A DNA stretch of 64,000 nucleotides from Streptomyces dioscori (GTDB lineage: Bacteria > Actinomycetota > Actinomycetes > Streptomycetales > Streptomycetaceae), in NCBI RefSeq assembly GCF_003024195.1, contig NZ_KZ679040.1, forward strand, positions 310,001-374,000, written 5' to 3'. Positions 7,782 through 16,604 of the stretch are shown piece after piece. Made by a program: the position numbers and the translations under genes. The stretch's first letter is position 1, and each line of letters begins with the position of its first letter. The notes under the pieces are model-generated. The model was not told the origin of the DNA. It saw only the letters and a list, made by a program, of their open reading frames with translations, and did no database searches.

Positions 7782-9572
7782 CTACAGCCCGGCTATGGGG
7801 TTCTTCAGGGTGCCGACGAGCTGGAGGGCCCCGGCCGGGTCGGAGAGGTCGACCATCTGCTCGTTGTTCCGCAGTTGCAGCCGGTTGAGGCAGGACAGCG
7901 CGAACTCGGGCGCGAACATGTCGTACTGCCGGAACTTGTCCGCGAGTTCGGGCGCCGACGCCTGGTAGTCGCGTACGCAGTCGGCGACCGTCCGCCAGAA
8001 GTCGTCCTCCTCGATGACGCCCTCGGCCGCGAGGTTCGCCGCCAGGAAGCGGAAGAAGCAGTCGAAGACGTCGGTGAAGATCGACAGGAGTTTCTTGTCC
8101 TCGGGGACGTCCACGCGCAGCCGCTCGACCGTCGGCGGGAGTACCGCGTCCGGGTCCATGACGGCGATCTCCTCGGCGATGTCCTTGTAGATCGCCCGCT
8201 CGACCACCCCGTCCTTGAGGACGAGGATGACGTTCTCGCCGTGCGGCATGAACACCAGGTCGTACGCGTAGAAACTGTGCAGCAGCGGGGTGAAGTAGGC
8301 GTGGAGGTAGCGGCGCAGCCACTCCACCGGCGTCAGGCCCGAGCGTTCGATCAGCGCGGCGGCGATCGAGGCGCCCTCGTGGTCCACGTGGACCAGCGAG
8401 GCCATGGTGGCCAGGGACTCGCCGTCCCGGAGCGAGGGGACCGGGCTCTCGCGCCACAGGGCGGCGAGCATTTTCCGGTACGGGGAGTAGCGGTCGGTGG
8501 CGGCCTCGTACTCCAGGTGCCGGTAGCCGACGGCCGCGCGCTCGCGGATGATCGACAGGCCGGTCGAGCGCAGCACCGGGTCGTTGTCGATGAGCTGCGC
8601 CAGCCAGTCGTTGATGGCCGGGGTCGCCTCCATGTACGCGGCGGACAGGCCGCGCATGAAGCCCATGTTGATGACCGACAGGGCGGTCTTCACATAGTGC
8701 TTCTCCGGCTCGCTCTTGTTGAAGAACGTCCGGATCGACTGCTGGGCCAGGTACTCGTCGTCGCCCTCGCCCAGGCACACCAGGTGCTGCCGGGCGATCT
8801 CCGCGGCGAAGGTCACCGTCAGTTTGTTCCACCACTGCCAGGGGTGGACCGGGATGAAGAGGTAGTCGGCCGGGTCGAGGTCCTGTTCGCGGAGCACACC
8901 GTGGAAGCGGTCCACGGTCTCCTTGCCCAGCTCGCCCTGGAGGAACGACTCGTACTCGATGCCCACGCCCGCCGTGAACGCGGCCCGCGAGCGGTGCGCG
9001 GCCAGCCAGACCAGCCGTACGGGGCTCGCGGTCTCCGGCGCGTACGACAGGTACTCGTGGATGCCGAAGCCGAGCCGGCCGTTGTTGGCGACGAAGCAGG
9101 GGTGGCCCTCCGTCATCCCCGTCTCGATCTCCTGGAAGCCGCTTTTCGCCAGCTCGGGGGAGGTGAGCTGGGGCTTGGTGAGCTTGTAGCAGGTGCCGGA
9201 GAGGGTGGAGGAGATCTCCTCCAGGTAGACCGGCAGCACCTCGTCGCTCAGGCCGAGAGATTTTTTCAGCTCGATGAAGAAGTCCAGCGCGGCGAGCGGG
9301 AGTTCACCGCCGTCACGGCTGCGGGTGATCGAGTCGGCGTCGACCTGCCAGTGGTCGAGGGCGCGGCGGGTGGCGGTGAAGCGGTAGCGGGTCAGACCGT
9401 CGTCGCTGCGGACGGCGTACTCGGCTTTTTTGCCGGTGCCACCCTCGTCGAGGGGCTCGGGGGTGATCAGGCGCTCGTGGGCGAACTCGGCGAGGGCTTT
9501 GCGGATGAGGAGGCGATCGGCCCGGGCCCAGCGGTGGGGGGACAGATGCGCCACGGCGTCGGACAGGGTCAC
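7782..9572 (-). CDS. desD: NRPS-independent siderophore synthetase DesD (IucA/IucC family)
   Basis: Last enzyme of desferrioxamine synthesis: ATP-dependent trimerisation and macrocyclisation of N-hydroxy-N-succinylcadaverine (DFO-E), or mixed acyl variants (DFO-B). The 596-residue length fits the family. IucA/IucC motifs are visible: FIPVHPWQWWNKL near 245, VDHEGASIAAALIERSG near 390 and the FhuF-like C-terminal region with LVFMPHGENVILVLKDG near 440. GTG 9572 overlaps the desC stop by 4 bp (GTGA), so translation is coupled. It is the last gene of desABCD, ended by the hairpin at 7702-7739, and is under the iron box at 12950. Acts in the cytoplasm. Confidence 0.97.
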   Translation of the reverse strand: MTLSDAVAHLSPHRWARADRLLIRKALAEFAHERLITPEPLDEGGTGKKAEYAVRSDDGLTRYRFTATRRALDHWQVDADSITRSRDGGELPLAALDFFIELKKSLGLSDEVLPVYLEEISSTLSGTCYKLTKPQLTSPELAKSGFQEIETGMTEGHPCFVANNGRLGFGIHEYLSYAPETASPVRLVWLAAHRSRAAFTAGVGIEYESFLQGELGKETVDRFHGVLREQDLDPADYLFIPVHPWQWWNKLTVTFAAEIARQHLVCLGEGDDEYLAQQSIRTFFNKSEPEKHYVKTALSVINMGFMRGLSAAYMEATPAINDWLAQLIDNDPVLRSTGLSIIRERAAVGYRHLEYEAATDRYSPYRKMLAALWRESPVPSLRDGESLATMASLVHVDHEGASIAAALIERSGLTPVEWLRRYLHAYFTPLLHSFYAYDLVFMPHGENVILVLKDGVVERAIYKDIAEEIAVMDPDAVLPPTVERLRVDVPEDKKLLSIFTDVFDCFFRFLAANLAAEGVIEEDDFWRTVADCVRDYQASAPELADKFRQYDMFAPEFALSCLNRLQLRNNEQMVDLSDPAGALQLVGTLKNPIAGL

Positions 9573-10144
9573 AGGGAAACTCCTCGGCTGGCCGGGCTGC
9601 GCCGGTTCAGGAACTGGTCGCGTGTGCAGAAGGACAGCAGCGCGCGTTTCTCCGGCTTCTCGATCTCGCGCTCCGCGACGAAGCCGACGGTCTCGTTGAG
9701 CGCGTGGACCGCCTTGTTGGTGACATCGGGCTCGACGACGACCCGGCGGGTGCGCGGGTCGGCGAACAGCTCGTCCATGACGGCGGTGATGACGGCCCGG
9801 GTGAAGCCGTGCACGGGCCGGTCGGTGGGGGCGACCAGGAAGTGCATGCCGACGTCACCGGGTTCGGGCTCGTACAGCCCGACGAGTTCGATGTACCGGG
9901 GGTCGTACTTCTCCATCAGGAACGCGGGCAGGCCGTCGTGCAGGCCGAGATACGCGTGGTGGTGCTCGCTGGCCGCGATGGCCATGTACTCGCGCTCCAC
10001 GTCCTGCAGTTTCGCGTCCTGCATCATCCAGTACGCCGCCTTGGGGTCGGTCACCCAGGAGTGCAGCAGCCCGGTGTCCTTGAGGGGGTCGAGGGGGCGC
10101 AGACTCAGTACGCCCACGGTGCTGCTGGTTCCGGCGGCGCTCAT
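9569..10144 (-). CDS. desC: N-hydroxycadaverine acyltransferase DesC (GNAT-like)
   Basis: Acylates N-hydroxycadaverine with succinyl-, acetyl- or other acyl-CoA in desferrioxamine synthesis. The 191-residue protein resembles siderophore acyltransferases of the IucB/RhbD type: [20 protein letters not shown] near residue 15 and the GNAT-like core [20 protein letters not shown] near 107, followed by [20 protein letters not shown]. The ATG at 10144 overlaps the desB stop (ATGA) and the stop overlaps the desD start (GTGA), so the three genes are tightly coupled. Confidence 0.95.
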   Translation of the reverse strand: MSAAGTSSTVGVLSLRPLDPLKDTGLLHSWVTDPKAAYWMMQDAKLQDVEREYMAIAASEHHHAYLGLHDGLPAFLMEKYDPRYIELVGLYEPEPGDVGMHFLVAPTDRPVHGFTRAVITAVMDELFADPRTRRVVVEPDVTNKAVHALNETVGFVAEREIEKPEKRALLSFCTRDQFLNRRSPASRGVSL

Positions 10145-11433
10145 ACGGCGAACTCCTGGAACGCGATGGACTTCTCCACCGGGTAGTACTCGGTGCCGAG
10201 CAGTTCCCGGATGATGTACGCGTTGCGGTACGCGCCCATGCCGAGGTCCGGGGACGTCACCGAGTGGGTGTGGACGCCGGCGTTCTGCAGGAAGATGCCG
10301 CGGCCCGTCGTGTCGATGGCGTAGTTGCGGGCCACGTCGTGGTTGCCGTGCTCGTCGTAGCGGATCCGGTCACGCACGGGCCTCAGGAACTCCGGCTCCA
10401 CGTATTTGTAACCGGTCGCCAGGATCAGGCCCTCGGACTGCAGCTCGTAGTCCGTCTCCTGCTCCTCCTGGCGCAGCCCCAGGGTGTACGTGCCGTTCTC
10501 GTGACGCGCTTCCTTCAGCGCCGAGTTGGTGAGCAGCCGGGTGGGGACCGGGCCGCCGAGGTTCTTCTGGTAGAGCAGGTCGAAGATCGAGTCGATCAGT
10601 TCCCCGTCGATCCCCTTGAACAGGCCCTTCTGCTCCGTCTGGAGGCGGTAGCGGGTCCGCTCGGGCAGCGCGTGGAAGTAGTCGATGTACTCCGGGGAGG
10701 TCATCTCCAGCGTGAGCTTGGTGTACTCCAGCGGGAAGAACCGCGGGGAGCGCGTGACCCAGTTCAGCCGGTAGCCGTGGACGTCGATCTCGCTCAGCAG
10801 GTCGTAGTAGATCTCGGCGGCGGACTGCCCGCTGCCGACCAGCGTGATCGACTTCTTGGCCTGCAGCTCCCGCTTGTGCTGCCGGTAGCGGGAGTTGTGG
10901 ATGAAGTCCCCGCCGAGGTCCGCGCAGGCCTCGGGCACGTACGGGGGAGTGCCGGTGCCGAGGACGAGATGCCGGGCACGGTACTCGTCACCGGCGCTGG
11001 TCCGCACCACGTACACCTCGTGCGCGTCCTCGTACGTCACCTCCGCGACCGTCGTGCTGAAACGGACGCAGGAGAGTTTCGAGGCGGCCCAGCGGCAGTA
11101 GTCGTCGTACTCGACGCGCAGCGGGTAGAAGTTCTCGCGTATGTAGAACGAGTACAGACGGCCCGACTCCTTGAGGTAGTTCAGGAAGGAGTACGGGGAC
11201 GTCGGGTCGGCCAGGGTGACCAGGTCCGACATGAACGGCGTCTGGAGGTGCGCGCCCTCCAGGAACATCCCGGAGTGCCACTCGAAGTCCGGCTTGGACT
11301 CCAGGAAGACACCGTCGAGTTCGTCGATCGGCTCGGTGAGGCAGGCGAGGCCGAGGTTGAAGGGGCCAAGACCGATGCCGATGAAGTCGTGCGTGCGCAC
11401 GGCGGATTCAGCGGGTTCAGGAAGCGCGGTCAA
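10141..11433 (-). CDS. desB: Cadaverine N-hydroxylase DesB (FAD/NADPH monooxygenase)
   Basis: Hydroxylates the amino group of cadaverine to N-hydroxycadaverine. A class B flavin monooxygenase of the lysine/ornithine N-hydroxylase family, about 430 residues. The FAD site is [16 protein letters not shown] near residue 19; the NADPH site is [16 protein letters not shown] near 195; the C-terminal ILATGY motif is near 340. Start: the frame opens with TTG at 11445, but the TTG at 11433 has GGAGAG directly upstream with proper spacing and is preferred. It overlaps the desA stop (11417) by 17 bp. No ATG or GTG lies before residue 12 of the longer form. Confidence 0.95.
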   Translation of the reverse strand: MTALPEPAESAVRTHDFIGIGLGPFNLGLACLTEPIDELDGVFLESKPDFEWHSGMFLEGAHLQTPFMSDLVTLADPTSPYSFLNYLKESGRLYSFYIRENFYPLRVEYDDYCRWAASKLSCVRFSTTVAEVTYEDAHEVYVVRTSAGDEYRARHLVLGTGTPPYVPEACADLGGDFIHNSRYRQHKRELQAKKSITLVGSGQSAAEIYYDLLSEIDVHGYRLNWVTRSPRFFPLEYTKLTLEMTSPEYIDYFHALPERTRYRLQTEQKGLFKGIDGELIDSIFDLLYQKNLGGPVPTRLLTNSALKEARHENGTYTLGLRQEEQETDYELQSEGLILATGYKYVEPEFLRPVRDRIRYDEHGNHDVARNYAIDTTGRGIFLQNAGVHTHSVTSPDLGMGAYRNAYIIRELLGTEYYPVEKSIAFQEFAV

Positions 11434-12883
11434 GGGACTCTCCAAGGTACTGCTCGGCGTGGCCGGCGATCAGGTCGAGCACGGCGGAGATGTCGTCCGT
11501 CGTGGTCTCGGGGTTGAGCAGGGTGAACTTCAGGAAGTGACGGCCGCCGACCTTCGTCCCCGCGACCACCGCGTCACCGGAGGCGAACAGGGCCTTGCGG
11601 GCGTACAGGTTGGCGCGGTCGATCTCGGCCGGGTCGGTGACGGCCGCCGGGATGTAACGGAAGACCAGGGTGGAGAGGGAGGGGGCGACCACCACGTCGT
11701 ACCGCGGGTCGGCGGCGAGCAGCTTCCAGCCCTCCTCCGCCAGGTCGCAGACCTCGTCGAAGAGCTGGCCGATGCCGTCGGCGCCCATGGTCCGCAGCGT
11801 CATCCACAGTTTGAGGGCGTCGAACCTGCGGGTGGTCTGCAGGGACTTGTCGACCTGGTTGGGGATGCGCTCCTGCACCGCGCGCTGCGGGTTGAGGTAC
11901 TCCGCGTGGTAGGTGGCGTGGCGCAGGGTGGCCGCGTCGCGGACCAGCACGGCGGACGAACTCACCGGCTGGAAGAAGGACTTGTGATAGTCCACGGTGA
12001 CGGAGTCGGCGCGCTCGATACCGTCGATGCGGTGCCGGTTCCTGAGCGAGGCGAGCAGTCCGCAGCCGTACGCGGCGTCCACGTGCAGCCAGGCGCCGAA
12101 CTGCTCGCACAGCTCCGCGATCTCGGGCAGCGGGTCGATGGAGCCGAAGTCGGTGGTGCCGGCGGTCGCGACGACGGCCATCGGGACCAGTCCGTCGCGC
12201 CTGCAGCGCTCCAGCTCGTGGGCGAGCGCCACGGTCTGCATGCGCTTGTCGTTGCCGGTGGGCACGGTGACCACGGCGTCCGCGCCGAGCCCGAGGAGTT
12301 TCGCGGACTTCTTGACGCTGAAGTGGCTCGCCTCGGAGGCGAAGATACGCAGTTTGCCGTACGAGGCGGACGCCTCCCATCCTGCCTGCCCCGGCTTGGC
12401 CTCCTCGCGGGCGAGCAGCAGCGCCTGGAGGTTGGACTGCGAGCCGCCGGAGGTGAACACGCCGTCGGCGGAGCAGCCGAACCCGATGCGCTCGTTGGTC
12501 CAGTCGATGAGCCTGCGCTCGATGAGGGTGCCGCCGGCCGACTGGTCCCAGGTGTCCAGGGAGGAGTTGACGGCGGACAGGACCGCTTCACCGACCACCG
12601 CGGGGATGACCACCGGGCAGTTGAGGTGCGCGAGGTAGCGGGGGTGGTGGAAGTAGACCGCGTCCCGGAGGTAGACGTCCTCCAGTTCGTCGAGCACCGC
12701 GGTGGTGTCGTGCAGCGGCTTGTCGAGGTCGATCCGGTCGATGCGGGGGGCGAGGGTGTCGACCGTGACACCCGTGAACGGTCGTTCGGTGGTGGCGAGT
12801 TTGGCCGCCACCCGCTCTATTCCTTCGGTCACGGAACGGCGGTACCGGTCCGCGGTCGTGTCGTTGAGCAGGTGCGAGCGCAT
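11417..12883 (-). CDS. desA: Lysine decarboxylase DesA (pyridoxal-phosphate enzyme)
   Basis: Decarboxylates L-lysine to cadaverine, the first step of desferrioxamine synthesis. The 488-residue protein belongs to the group II PLP decarboxylases (DDC-like). The PLP lysine is in [13 protein letters not shown] near residue 303; [18 protein letters not shown] near 140 and [15 protein letters not shown] near 263 are the phosphate- and ring-binding segments. It is the first gene of desABCD. Its promoter carries a perfect iron box 67 bp upstream of ATG 12883, so it should be repressed by the iron regulator (DmdR1) when iron is plentiful. Confidence 0.97.
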   Translation of the reverse strand: MRSHLLNDTTADRYRRSVTEGIERVAAKLATTERPFTGVTVDTLAPRIDRIDLDKPLHDTTAVLDELEDVYLRDAVYFHHPRYLAHLNCPVVIPAVVGEAVLSAVNSSLDTWDQSAGGTLIERRLIDWTNERIGFGCSADGVFTSGGSQSNLQALLLAREEAKPGQAGWEASASYGKLRIFASEASHFSVKKSAKLLGLGADAVVTVPTGNDKRMQTVALAHELERCRRDGLVPMAVVATAGTTDFGSIDPLPEIAELCEQFGAWLHVDAAYGCGLLASLRNRHRIDGIERADSVTVDYHKSFFQPVSSSAVLVRDAATLRHATYHAEYLNPQRAVQERIPNQVDKSLQTTRRFDALKLWMTLRTMGADGIGQLFDEVCDLAEEGWKLLAADPRYDVVVAPSLSTLVFRYIPAAVTDPAEIDRANLYARKALFASGDAVVAGTKVGGRHFLKFTLLNPETTTDDISAVLDLIAGHAEQYLGESLDRAS

Positions 12884-12946
12884 GGGGGAGTCCTCCGGGG
12901 GCGGGAGAGGGACGGGCGCATGGGAATGCCGTGGGGGGCGGCGCTT

Positions 12947-12971
12947 AACTTAGGTTAGCCTAACCTAAGTT
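12947..12971. promoter_or_regulatory. Iron box upstream of desA (DmdR/IdeR operator)
   Basis: The 19-bp iron box TTAGGTTAGCCTAACCTAA lies at 12950-12968 and is a perfect palindrome. It extends to a 25-bp perfect palindrome (12-bp arms around one central C) at 12947-12971. This is the classical operator of the DtxR-family iron regulators, so desABCD should be shut off by Fe2+-loaded repressor. Confidence 0.95.
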
Positions 12972-13030
12972 CCTGTGCTTGAGGGTGCCCCTTGCTACTC
13001 CTGTGACGCACGACTCTCAACTGGCTTGCC

Positions 13031-13080
13031 TGCGGGCCCGGTGGGGGCGGGCCGCGCAGTTCCCCGCGCCCCTGAAGGGG
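13031..13080. repeat. Intergenic GC-rich repeat, one copy (cluster 4)
   Basis: One forward copy with core GCGCAGTTCCCCGCGCCCCT at about 13054-13073, preceded by TGCGGGCCCGGTGGGGGCGG. It ends within 10 bp of the desE stop at 13081, on its downstream side. Confidence 0.85.
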
Positions 13081-14127
13081 CTATGCGACCTTCTTGGCCT
13101 TTTCGATGGCCTCGGCGAGGTTGTTGAGCATGGGGGTGCACTTGGCGTAGGAGAGGATCGGCTCGGGGGTGCGGCCGATGACCTGGCCGGCCTTGACGGC
13201 GGGCAGCTTCTTCCAGGTCGCCTCGGTGATGTCGGCGGGCTGGATGGTCGCGGTGCGGTCGTCCATGATGATGATGTCGGCCGGGTACTTGTCGACGTTC
13301 TCCCAGCTGAGGTTCTCGAACCAGCCGCCGCTCGCCTTCAGGACCTTGGCGGGCGGCTCGACGAGGTTCACGCCGAGGGCCTTGAAGTACTCCAGGTCGA
13401 TGGAGAGGTTCGAGCCGGACACGTAGAAGATGTCCTGGCTGGCGGAACCGGCGAGGACCTTGATCTCCGGGCGGGCCTTCGCGGCGGCGCGCAGACGCTC
13501 GGCCGCCGCCTCGAAGTTCTTCTTCGCCTCGACGGTCTTGGCGGCCTGCACGTCCGCGCCCAGCGACTCGGCGAGCGCGAGCATGCGCTCCAGCGGCTTG
13601 GGCAGCTGCCGGTCGTAGACGGAGATGCCGACGCTCGGGGCGAGCTTGGAGATCTTGTCCTTGGACTCCGCGGGGACGTACCAGAGGGTGCCGGCGTCGT
13701 CGAACATCGTGGAGATCAGCACGTCCGGGGCGAGCGTGGCGTACTTCTCCACGTTGAACTGGCCGTACACGTTGCCGAGGACCGTCACCTTGCTGACGTC
13801 CATGTCGCCGGCCTGGACGTCGGCCTTGCCGTCCTTCGTCTTCGTCGGGCCGAAGACGCCCTTGACCTCGATGCCGTAGTCGAAGAGGGCGGCGGCGACA
13901 CCGGTGAACGCGACGATGTTCGCCGGGACCTTGTCGAGCTTCACGGTCTCGTCGCGGTCGTCCTTGAACGTCCAGGGGCCGGAAGCGGCGGCCTTCGACT
14001 TGTCCGCCGAGCCACCGCTTTTCGGGTCGTCGTCACCGCAGGCGGCCAGCACGGCACCGAGGCCGACGGCTCCGCCGGCGGCGAGAATGCCGCGTCGGGT
14101 GAGGTGGGTGGCGCGGGCGTTGGACAT
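13081..14127 (-). CDS. desE: Ferrioxamine-binding lipoprotein DesE (ABC substrate-binding protein)
   Basis: Surface lipoprotein that captures ferric desferrioxamine for ABC import. 348 residues. The N-terminus has a twin-arginine (THLTRRGILAAGG) and a lipobox (VLAACGDDD, Cys ~30), so it is probably a Tat-exported lipoprotein. The remainder is a class III periplasmic-binding fold (FhuD/FepB-like), with a first-lobe segment ERMLALAESLGADVQ and a C-terminus PMLNNLAEAIEKAK. It stands alone under its own iron box. The permease and ATPase genes and the reductase-like desF, which I recall being next to desE in S. coelicolor, are absent here. Confidence 0.93.
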   Translation of the reverse strand: MSNARATHLTRRGILAAGGAVGLGAVLAACGDDDPKSGGSADKSKAAASGPWTFKDDRDETVKLDKVPANIVAFTGVAAALFDYGIEVKGVFGPTKTKDGKADVQAGDMDVSKVTVLGNVYGQFNVEKYATLAPDVLISTMFDDAGTLWYVPAESKDKISKLAPSVGISVYDRQLPKPLERMLALAESLGADVQAAKTVEAKKNFEAAAERLRAAAKARPEIKVLAGSASQDIFYVSGSNLSIDLEYFKALGVNLVEPPAKVLKASGGWFENLSWENVDKYPADIIIMDDRTATIQPADITEATWKKLPAVKAGQVIGRTPEPILSYAKCTPMLNNLAEAIEKAKKVA

Positions 14128-14177
14128 GTCGTGACTGCTTTCGAACAGGGCGGATGGCCCGCCGGACAGATGCGAAG

Positions 14178-14196
14178 GTAGGTTAGCCTAACCTCA
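14178..14196. promoter_or_regulatory. Iron box upstream of desE
   Basis: GTAGGTTAGCCTAACCTCA at 14178-14196 has the same core as the desA operator; arms pair except at the outer positions. It lies about 50 bp before ATG 14127, giving desE separate iron control. Confidence 0.93.
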
Positions 14197-14294
14197 GCTT
14201 GTGTCCAGGAGGCGGGCTTCACCTGCTGAAACGCCCGCGACGGCCGCTCGGGCCCGCTGTGAGCGGGCTGTGCGACTGCCCGCGCGAGTGCCGC

Positions 14295-14342
14295 CCGTGA
14301 GGCAAAGAAAGCCGGGTTTCCTCGCCTCACGGCTTGCCGCCG
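14295..14342 (-). terminator. Nested hairpin upstream of the desE promoter
   Basis: Outer arms CCGTGAGGC (14295-14303) and GCCTCACGG (14334-14342) are perfect, and the loop holds a second small hairpin (GAAA-GCCGGG-TTTC). It lies 40 bp past the end of the broken nuclease-type gene at 14383 and would insulate desE from it. Confidence 0.55.
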
Positions 14343-14382
14343 CCCTACGAGTGGCCGTGCGCAGGCCCGCGCCGGTGGCTCA

Positions 14383-15133
14383 CTACGGCGCGAACAGTTC
14401 CTCCACGTCGACGGTGGTGACCGCCCGGTCGAACCAGACGCCCAGGGTCTCCAGATCGGTGCAGCCGGTGATGCGCTCCCGGGCGGCTTCGGGGACGTCG
14501 ATGCCGCGGAGGGTGAGGAGACGGAGGATGTCCTCGGCCCGACTGCGCGTCTGGCCTTCGGCCAGGCCCTTGTTGATGGACTCCTCGATGATGGTTCCGC
14601 TGCCGGGGAAGCGACTGGTGTATGTGGCCATCAAGTTCCTCCAGTGCGCGCGTCCGGGGGCCACCCAGACCGATCTCAGTGAATTCCGCCCAGTCCTTCG
14701 CGATCTCGCCGCCGGTGTCGACGAGTGCCGTCGCCAGTGCGTCCAGTATCGCAGGGAGGGCCGGATCCTTGGCGTGGGTGAGTGCCGAGAAGACGGAGAG
14801 GCCCAGGTCCTGCGCCGCCTCGTCCGGATCGATGATCGGGGGAAGATTGTCGGGCCCCAGGACCAGGGGGAAGACGGCGATGCTGGTGTGGGTGGACGTG
14901 CCGATACGGATGGGCTCGGCCGCCCAGGATGCGGTGGACTTGTCCTGGCAGACGACGAGGAGGACCGGGGGTAGCTCGTACTTGGCGTAGAGGTGTGCCA
15001 GGTAGTACGTCCAGCTGTTGAGCTTGTCCGGGTCCCGTCGTCCCTGCATCTCGATGGCGAGCAGGTAGCTTCCGCTGTTCGCCGTGTCGACCCGTAACAG
15101 GGTGTCCACGCGTCGTTCGAGAGTGAAGGGCAT
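14383..15133 (-). pseudogene. Frameshifted, N-terminally truncated Rpn/PD-(D/E)XK transposase-like gene
   Basis: Two overlapping frames together make one recognisable protein. The upstream frame, from about 15133 to ~14655, reads RVDTLLRVDTANSGSYLLAI-type PD-(D/E)XK nuclease sequence (with EMQGRRDPDK and SWTYYLAHLYAKY) and ends the good match at EFTEIGLG. The match then continues in another frame with AHWRNLMATYTSRFPGSGT up to a stop at 14383 (C-terminus VDVEELFAP). A shift between ~14650 and 14665 therefore breaks the gene. The start is also missing: the frame upstream of 15133 hits a TAG within ~30 bp, and family members normally have ~50 more N-terminal residues. Such genes (recombination-promoting nuclease/putative transposase, also annotated DUF4351-like) are widespread strays in Streptomyces. 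A sequencing error could explain the frameshift but not the missing N-terminus. Confidence 0.75.
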
Positions 15134-15137
15134 GCGT

Positions 15138-15320
15138 TCAGTCGTACGAGTGATTTTGCCTCTGGCCTATGCCAAGGATGCGTATCAGGGCCGCGAGCTG
15201 GCGTGGGCCGGTGGTGAGGATGATTTCCGGGGCGTCGCTCTCCCGGAGGAGGATCGTTCCGGTGGTGGGGGTGGCGATGTAGACGCAGGCGGACCCCGAC
15301 TGGCTCGACAAGCTGGACAC
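15138..15320 (-). pseudogene. DUF397-like remnant or very small protein
   Basis: From a GTG at 15320, a 60-residue frame contains CVYIATPTTGTILLRESDAP and ILTTGPRQLAALIRIL, which resemble the C-terminal two thirds of DUF397 proteins (a Cys-Val segment, then an R(E/D)S(D/K) motif, then an aromatic/helical end). The usual N-terminus (Trp-x-Lys-Ser-Ser) is missing. It follows the terminator of the acyl-CoA operon and abuts the broken gene at 15133, so I read this whole stretch as a small graveyard. It could instead be a short real gene. A forward frame over the same bases, 15280-15378, is also open and GC3-rich. Confidence 0.4.
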
Positions 15321-15393
15321 GGCCGGGTTCTCCGTCCGCGTGGCCGACGGGAACGCGGAGGGCGCGCGGGGCGCGTGAAGGCCGGGTGCCGGC

Positions 15394-15420
15394 GGTCCGC
15401 GTGGGAGGTTCACGCGGACC
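15394..15420 (-). terminator. Terminator of the leucine-type operon
   Basis: Perfect 10-bp arms GGTCCGCGTG (15394-15403) and CACGCGGACC (15411-15420) with a 7-nt loop, 12 bp past the stop codon of the acyl-CoA dehydrogenase gene. Confidence 0.85.
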
Positions 15421-15432
15421 GGGTGGGGCGGG

Positions 15433-16599
15433 TCAGCCCGGCAGGCCCAGTTCCCTTGCGATCAGCATGCGTTGGACCTCGCTCGTGCCCTCGCCGATTT
15501 CCAGGATCTTGGAGTCCCGCCACATGCGGGCCACCGGGTACTCGTTCATGAAGCCGTAGCCGCCGTGGATCTGGGTGGCGTCGCGGGCGTTGTCGACGGC
15601 GATCGTGGAGGAGTGGAGTTTGGCCAGGGCCGCCTCCTTCTTGAACGGTTCGCCCGCCACCAGGCGGGACGCCGCGTCGCGCCAGGCCAGGCGGGCCGTG
15701 TGGGCCCGCATCTCCATGTCGGCGATCTTGAACTGGATCGCCTGGTTCGCGCCGATCGGGCGGCCGAAAGCGTGGCGTTCCTTTGCGTACTTGAGTGATT
15801 CGTCCACGCAGCCCTGGGCCAGGCCCGTTGCCAGCGCCGCGATCGCGATGCGGCCCTCGTCCAGGATGCGGAGGAACTGCGCGTACCCGCGGCCCTCGGC
15901 GCCGAGCAGGTTCGCGGCCGGGACGCGGACGTCCGCGAAGGACAGTTCGCGGGTGTCCGAGGCGTTCCAGCCGACCTTGGAGTACGGGGCGGCGACCGTG
16001 AAACCCGGGGTGCCGGACGGGACGATGATCGAGGAGATCAGCGGCCCGCCGTCCGGCTTGCGGCCCGTCACCGCCGTGACCGTCACCAGGCCCGTGATGT
16101 CCGTGCCCGAGTTGGTGATGAAGCACTTGCTGCCGTTGATCACCCATTCGTTCGTCGCCTCGTCCAGGCGGGCCGTCGTCCGCGTCGCGCCCGCGTCCGA
16201 GCCGCCGTCCGGCTCGGTCAGGCCGAACGCGCCCAGCAGCTCGCCCGAACAGAGCCGGGGCAGCCACTCCGCCTTCTGCTCCGGGGTTCCGAAGAGGTGG
16301 ATCGGCATCGCGCCGAGTGAGACGCCTGCTTCCAGGGTGATCGCCACCGAGGAGTCCACGCGGGCGAGTTCTTCCAGGACGATGCCCAGCGCCAGGTAGT
16401 CGCCGCCCATGCCCCCGTACTCCTCCGGGAACGGCAACCCGAACAGGCCCATGCGGCCCATCTCGCGGACGATCTCGTACGGGAACTCGTGCCGCTCGTA
16501 GAAGTCGCCGATCTTCGGCGCCACGACGTCGCGGGCGAACTCGGCGACCGTGCGCCGCAGTTCGTCGAGTTCGGGGGAGAGGCGGTGGTCCAGAGGCAT
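15433..16599 (-). CDS. Acyl-CoA dehydrogenase (branched-chain acyl-CoA breakdown)
   Basis: FAD enzyme that desaturates an acyl-CoA. 388 residues, normal length. N-terminal helical domain, then the FAD/substrate segment AFGLTEPDGGSDAGA near 130 and FITNSGTDITGLVTV. The C-terminal domain has YGFMNEYPVARMWRD and ILEIGEGTSEVQRMLIAREL, with a Glu at the short/medium-chain catalytic-base position (EGTSE). It is last in an operon with HMG-CoA lyase and a two-subunit carboxylase, the gene set for leucine/isovalerate breakdown, so isovaleryl- or 2-methylbutyryl-CoA is the likely substrate; the C-terminal Glu fits a short-chain-type enzyme better than classical isovaleryl-CoA dehydrogenase. Starts 5 bp after the lyase stop. 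Confidence 0.93.
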   Translation of the reverse strand: MPLDHRLSPELDELRRTVAEFARDVVAPKIGDFYERHEFPYEIVREMGRMGLFGLPFPEEYGGMGGDYLALGIVLEELARVDSSVAITLEAGVSLGAMPIHLFGTPEQKAEWLPRLCSGELLGAFGLTEPDGGSDAGATRTTARLDEATNEWVINGSKCFITNSGTDITGLVTVTAVTGRKPDGGPLISSIIVPSGTPGFTVAAPYSKVGWNASDTRELSFADVRVPAANLLGAEGRGYAQFLRILDEGRIAIAALATGLAQGCVDESLKYAKERHAFGRPIGANQAIQFKIADMEMRAHTARLAWRDAASRLVAGEPFKKEAALAKLHSSTIAVDNARDATQIHGGYGFMNEYPVARMWRDSKILEIGEGTSEVQRMLIARELGLPG

Positions 16600-16604
16600 G
16601 GTGG

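Noticed and set aside
14345..14664. C-terminal part of the 262-codon frame beginning at 15133
   Set aside because: After the frameshift point it becomes Arg/Pro/His-rich; the family match continues in the other frame, so the extension is not real protein.
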